The notes under the pieces: generated by a model
What the model was told of the DNA's origin: nothing
Databases searched by the model: none
The model's input: the letters and a program-made list of their open reading frames with translations, nothing else
Translations under genes and position numbers: made by a program
Assembly: GCA_963780895.1 (NCBI GenBank)
Contig: CAWAEG010000011.1
Coordinates: 62,001 to 126,000, forward strand
Direction of reading: 5' to 3'
DNA length: 64,000 nt
DNA from: DASQFI01 sp963780895
GTDB lineage: Bacteria; Acidobacteriota; Vicinamibacteria; Vicinamibacterales; SCN-69-37
Shown: in pieces, positions 61,864 to 64,000 of the stretch
How positions within the stretch are numbered: the stretch's first letter is position 1
How the letters are laid out: each line of letters begins with the position of its first letter

Positions 61864-63663
61864 GTGACGTCGGCTCGGTTTCACTCGGTCTGGCGGACGC
61901 TTCTGGTTGCGATAGTCGCCGGCCTGGGCAGTGCGCACCCCGCGCTCGCCCAGCTTCGCGCCGATCTCGTTGTCTCGGGTCTCGATGCGCCGGTCGAGTT
62001 CGTTCAGGATCCGACGCGGCCGAACGTTCAGCTCGTCGTCCAGCAGGGAGGACGCGTCCGCGTCGTGCAGGACGGCGTGCTCCTCGCTGCCGATTTCCTC
62101 AACCTGACCGGTCAGATCAGTGCCACCGGCGAACAAGGACTGCTTGGCCTGGCGTTCGCTCCGGACTCCGCATCGAGCGGCCGGGTGTTCGTCAATTTCA
62201 CCGATCTGTCGGGCAACACGGTCATCGCGCGATTTCTGCGCGACCCCGTCAATCCACTGCGTGTGGTTCCGGCCAGCCGATTCGATCTGGTCTGGCCCGG
62301 CGGCGTGCCGTTCATCGGACAGCCGTTTGCGAACCACAACGGCGGCCATCTCGCATTCGGACCCGAGGGGTATCTCTACATCGGTCTCGGCGACGGAGGC
62401 GCGGGCAACGATCCCTTCCATCTCGCGCAGACTCCGGGGTCCCTGCTCGGAAAGATGCTGCGAATCGACATCGCGGTGCCCGGAAACGATCCCATCGGCT
62501 ACCGTGTTCCTTCTGACAATCCCTTTGTCGGCGTCGCCGGCGTTCTTCCCGAGATCTGGGCCTTCGGGTTGCGAAACCCGTGGCGGTACAACTTCGATCA
62601 TCCGGCGCTCGGCGGCAACGGGGCGCTCCTGATCGCGGACGTTGGTCAGAACAACTGGGAAGAGCTCAACTATGAGCCGGCGGGACACGCGGGCCGGAAC
62701 TACGGCTGGCGGAACCGCGAAGGCGCGAATCCGAATGTCGGCACCCTGCCACCGTTCTCGCTACCCTTAATCGATCCGATTCATCAGTATTCGCACGCGG
62801 ATGGCAACGCGATCACGGGCGGGTTCGTCTATCGCGGCGCTGCGCTCGGTCCCGCCTATCAAGGCCGCTACTTCTTCGCCGACATTGGTTTTGGACGCGT
62901 GTGGTCCATTCGCCTGGTCGTCAATCCCCAGACCGGAGAAGCGACGGCAGCGGACCTCCTCGAGCACACGGCAGAGTTCGGACTGTCTGCATTCTTTCCG
63001 GTGAGCTTCGGGCTCGACTCGTCAGGCGAGCTCTACGTCGTCAACCTCGCCGGCACCGTTCATCGGGTGAACCTTGCTTCGGTGCCGGGTCCTGGCGGGT
63101 GCGCGACGCCCAATCCGTTCGTCGCGTTCGGCGGAGGAACATGCGTCAACGGCGGCTGGCTGCCGCCCGGCCTGGCGCCTCCTTCCGGGGGCGCCGCGCC
63201 ACCGCCACCACCCCCGCCAGCGCCTCCGCCGCCCCAGACGGGATGCGCGACGCCCAATCCGTTCGTCGCTCTTGGGGGAGGAACGTGCGTCAACGGTGGC
63301 TGGCTGCCGCCAGGTCTGGCGCCGCCTGTGACGCCGCCTTCGGGAGGAGGTTCCGGCCCACCGCCGCCGCCACCGCCACCACCGCCCACTCCACCTCCAC
63401 CGCCGCCCCAGACGGGATGCGCGACGCCCGATCCGTTCGTCGCCCTTGGCGGCGGGACGTGTTTCAACGGCGGCTGGCTGCCGCCCGGTATCGCGCCGCC
63501 GTCGGGAGGCTCGGGCCAGCCACCGCTGCCACCACCGGCACCGACGGGGTGCGCGACACCCGATCCGTTCGTCGCCCTTGGCGGCGGGACGTGTTTCAAC
63601 GGCGGCTGGCTGCCGCCGGGCATCGCGCCGCTGCTCATGAATCTGACCATCCGCGGAGGTTGA
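61864..63663 (+). CDS. PQQ-type sugar dehydrogenase fold with four two-cysteine modules
   Basis: This 599-residue protein has a signal peptide (about 1-31, ending PALAQ). A glucose/sorbosone dehydrogenase domain follows (about 35-410) with GEQGLLGLAFAPD, NHNGGHLAFGPEGYLYIGLGDGG (quoted in parts: the HNGGHL block and the YIGLGDGG block), EIWAFGLRNPWRYNFD and DVGQNNWEELNY. Four modules of the same CxTP[DN]PF / GGGxCxNGGWxP type follow, here joined by Pro-rich linkers, and the protein ends LLMNLTIRGG. It probably oxidises a sugar at the cell surface or outside. GTG at 61864, 33 bases after its neighbour, suggests an operon. Confidence 0.87.
   Translation: MTSARFHSVWRTLLVAIVAGLGSAHPALAQLRADLVVSGLDAPVEFVQDPTRPNVQLVVQQGGRVRVVQDGVLLAADFLNLTGQISATGEQGLLGLAFAPDSASSGRVFVNFTDLSGNTVIARFLRDPVNPLRVVPASRFDLVWPGGVPFIGQPFANHNGGHLAFGPEGYLYIGLGDGGAGNDPFHLAQTPGSLLGKMLRIDIAVPGNDPIGYRVPSDNPFVGVAGVLPEIWAFGLRNPWRYNFDHPALGGNGALLIADVGQNNWEELNYEPAGHAGRNYGWRNREGANPNVGTLPPFSLPLIDPIHQYSHADGNAITGGFVYRGAALGPAYQGRYFFADIGFGRVWSIRLVVNPQTGEATAADLLEHTAEFGLSAFFPVSFGLDSSGELYVVNLAGTVHRVNLASVPGPGGCATPNPFVAFGGGTCVNGGWLPPGLAPPSGGAAPPPPPPPAPPPPQTGCATPNPFVALGGGTCVNGGWLPPGLAPPVTPPSGGGSGPPPPPPPPPPTPPPPPPQTGCATPDPFVALGGGTCFNGGWLPPGIAPPSGGSGQPPLPPPAPTGCATPDPFVALGGGTCFNGGWLPPGIAPLLMNLTIRGG
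63100..63615 (+). repeat. Coding array: four two-cysteine modules
   Basis: Module cysteine codons start at 63100, 63244, 63418 and 63550, with unit lengths of 144, 174 and 132 bases. Cores are highly alike, while the poly-Pro linkers vary in length. The linkers differ in composition from the Gly linkers of the neighbouring gene although the modules match. Confidence 0.88.
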
Positions 63664-63716
63664 GGAACGGCCGCACCATCACGGTAGAATCCGGCGCTCG
63701 ACGCGGCCTCCACCTG

Positions 63717-64000
63717 ATGCGGCTTTTTCTCCTGGTCCTCCTTCTCGCGCTCCGGGCGCCATCGCTGGTCCAGCCTGCCGGTGGCGATCAGGGCCTGTAC
63801 GGCTATGAAGGTCAGCGCATCCTCGATGGCGGCGTGCCCTACCGTGACATGTGGGACCAGAAGCCGCCTGGCATCGCGTTTCTCTACGCAGGCCTGTTGA
63901 GGATCTGGCCGCACGAATCGATCGTCGCGGCGGCGGATCTCGCGGCCGCGGCCGTCGTGGCCTGGCTGCTCGTCAACCTCGGCCAGCGTCGCTTTTCTCC
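63717..64000 (+). CDS. GT39-like polytopic glycosyltransferase, N-terminal fragment
   Basis: The gene runs off the right edge, and about 94 residues are visible. A hydrophobic segment (2-13), then GDQGLYGYEGQRILDGG with the candidate catalytic Asp, and DMWDQKPPGIAFLY match the GT39-type protein at 54653-56281. A second hydrophobic segment begins near residue 70. ATG at 63717 follows the dehydrogenase stop by 53 bases. It was found by direct translation of the window end. Confidence 0.75.
   Translation, partial: MRLFLLVLLLALRAPSLVQPAGGDQGLYGYEGQRILDGGVPYRDMWDQKPPGIAFLYAGLLRIWPHESIVAAADLAAAAVVAWLLVNLGQRRFS

Overview
The window is GC-rich and tightly packed, and it reads as a Gram-negative soil-type bacterium. 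The best guess is Acidobacteriota, perhaps class Vicinamibacteria. This is inferred from gene content: a Ser/Thr kinase fused to a TolB-type propeller, HEAT-repeat secreted proteins, the division cluster order and a meso-diaminopimelate-type MurE. No rRNA, tRNA, CRISPR array or intact transposase was seen.

Region 1 (1-25.8 kb, almost all minus strand) is a large surface-glycan locus. It carries polyprenyl-phosphate sugar synthases, GT4, GT2 and GT9 glycosyltransferases, several polytopic PMT/ArnT-like proteins, a Wzx-like flippase, two sugar-nucleotide epimerase/dehydratases, a DegT-type aminotransferase, three radical SAM proteins, two methyltransferases and a capsule-type glycosyl/glycerophosphotransferase. 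Many genes overlap by 4-14 bases, so they are probably co-transcribed. Region 2 (25.9-27.0 kb, minus) is the translation-associated ATPase YchF.

Region 3 (27.1-43.9 kb, plus) is a full division and cell-wall cluster: mraZ, rsmH, ftsL, ftsI, murE, murF, mraY, murD, ftsW, murG, murC, ftsQ, ftsA, ftsZ. It starts at a clear sigma70-like promoter followed by three TGG-type direct repeats with 10-bp spacing, which look like an MraZ operator. murB and ddl are not in the cluster. Region 4 (44-50.8 kb) holds a TIGR03960-type radical SAM protein, a SpoVG-like protein, a YfiH/PgeF-type protein, an RNase H-like protein, two zinc-ribbon proteins and a broken amidohydrolase. Region 5 (50.8-64 kb) holds the kinase-propeller, two paralogous 383-residue HEAT proteins, GT39-type transferases, an acetyltransferase-ketoisomerase fusion, and two adjacent secreted proteins that share a tandem two-cysteine, Trp-containing module.

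Three patterns cut across the window. (a) Every frameshift found, 13 clear cases in six genes plus two probable ones, is one surplus base, and the protein between shifts is intact. This points to insertion errors in the assembly and should be tested before any gene is called dead. (b) Intergenic spaces carry distinct repeat classes: long hairpins ending in GGGTCAGGTCTTGT, a TAGCAGGCCGC motif that supplies stop codons, arrays with strict 7-bp period, and copies of a repeat flanking ftsW. (c) The two-cysteine module is reiterated 8 and 4 times with swapped Gly-rich and Pro-rich linkers, and is the best candidate here for an undescribed surface-protein system.
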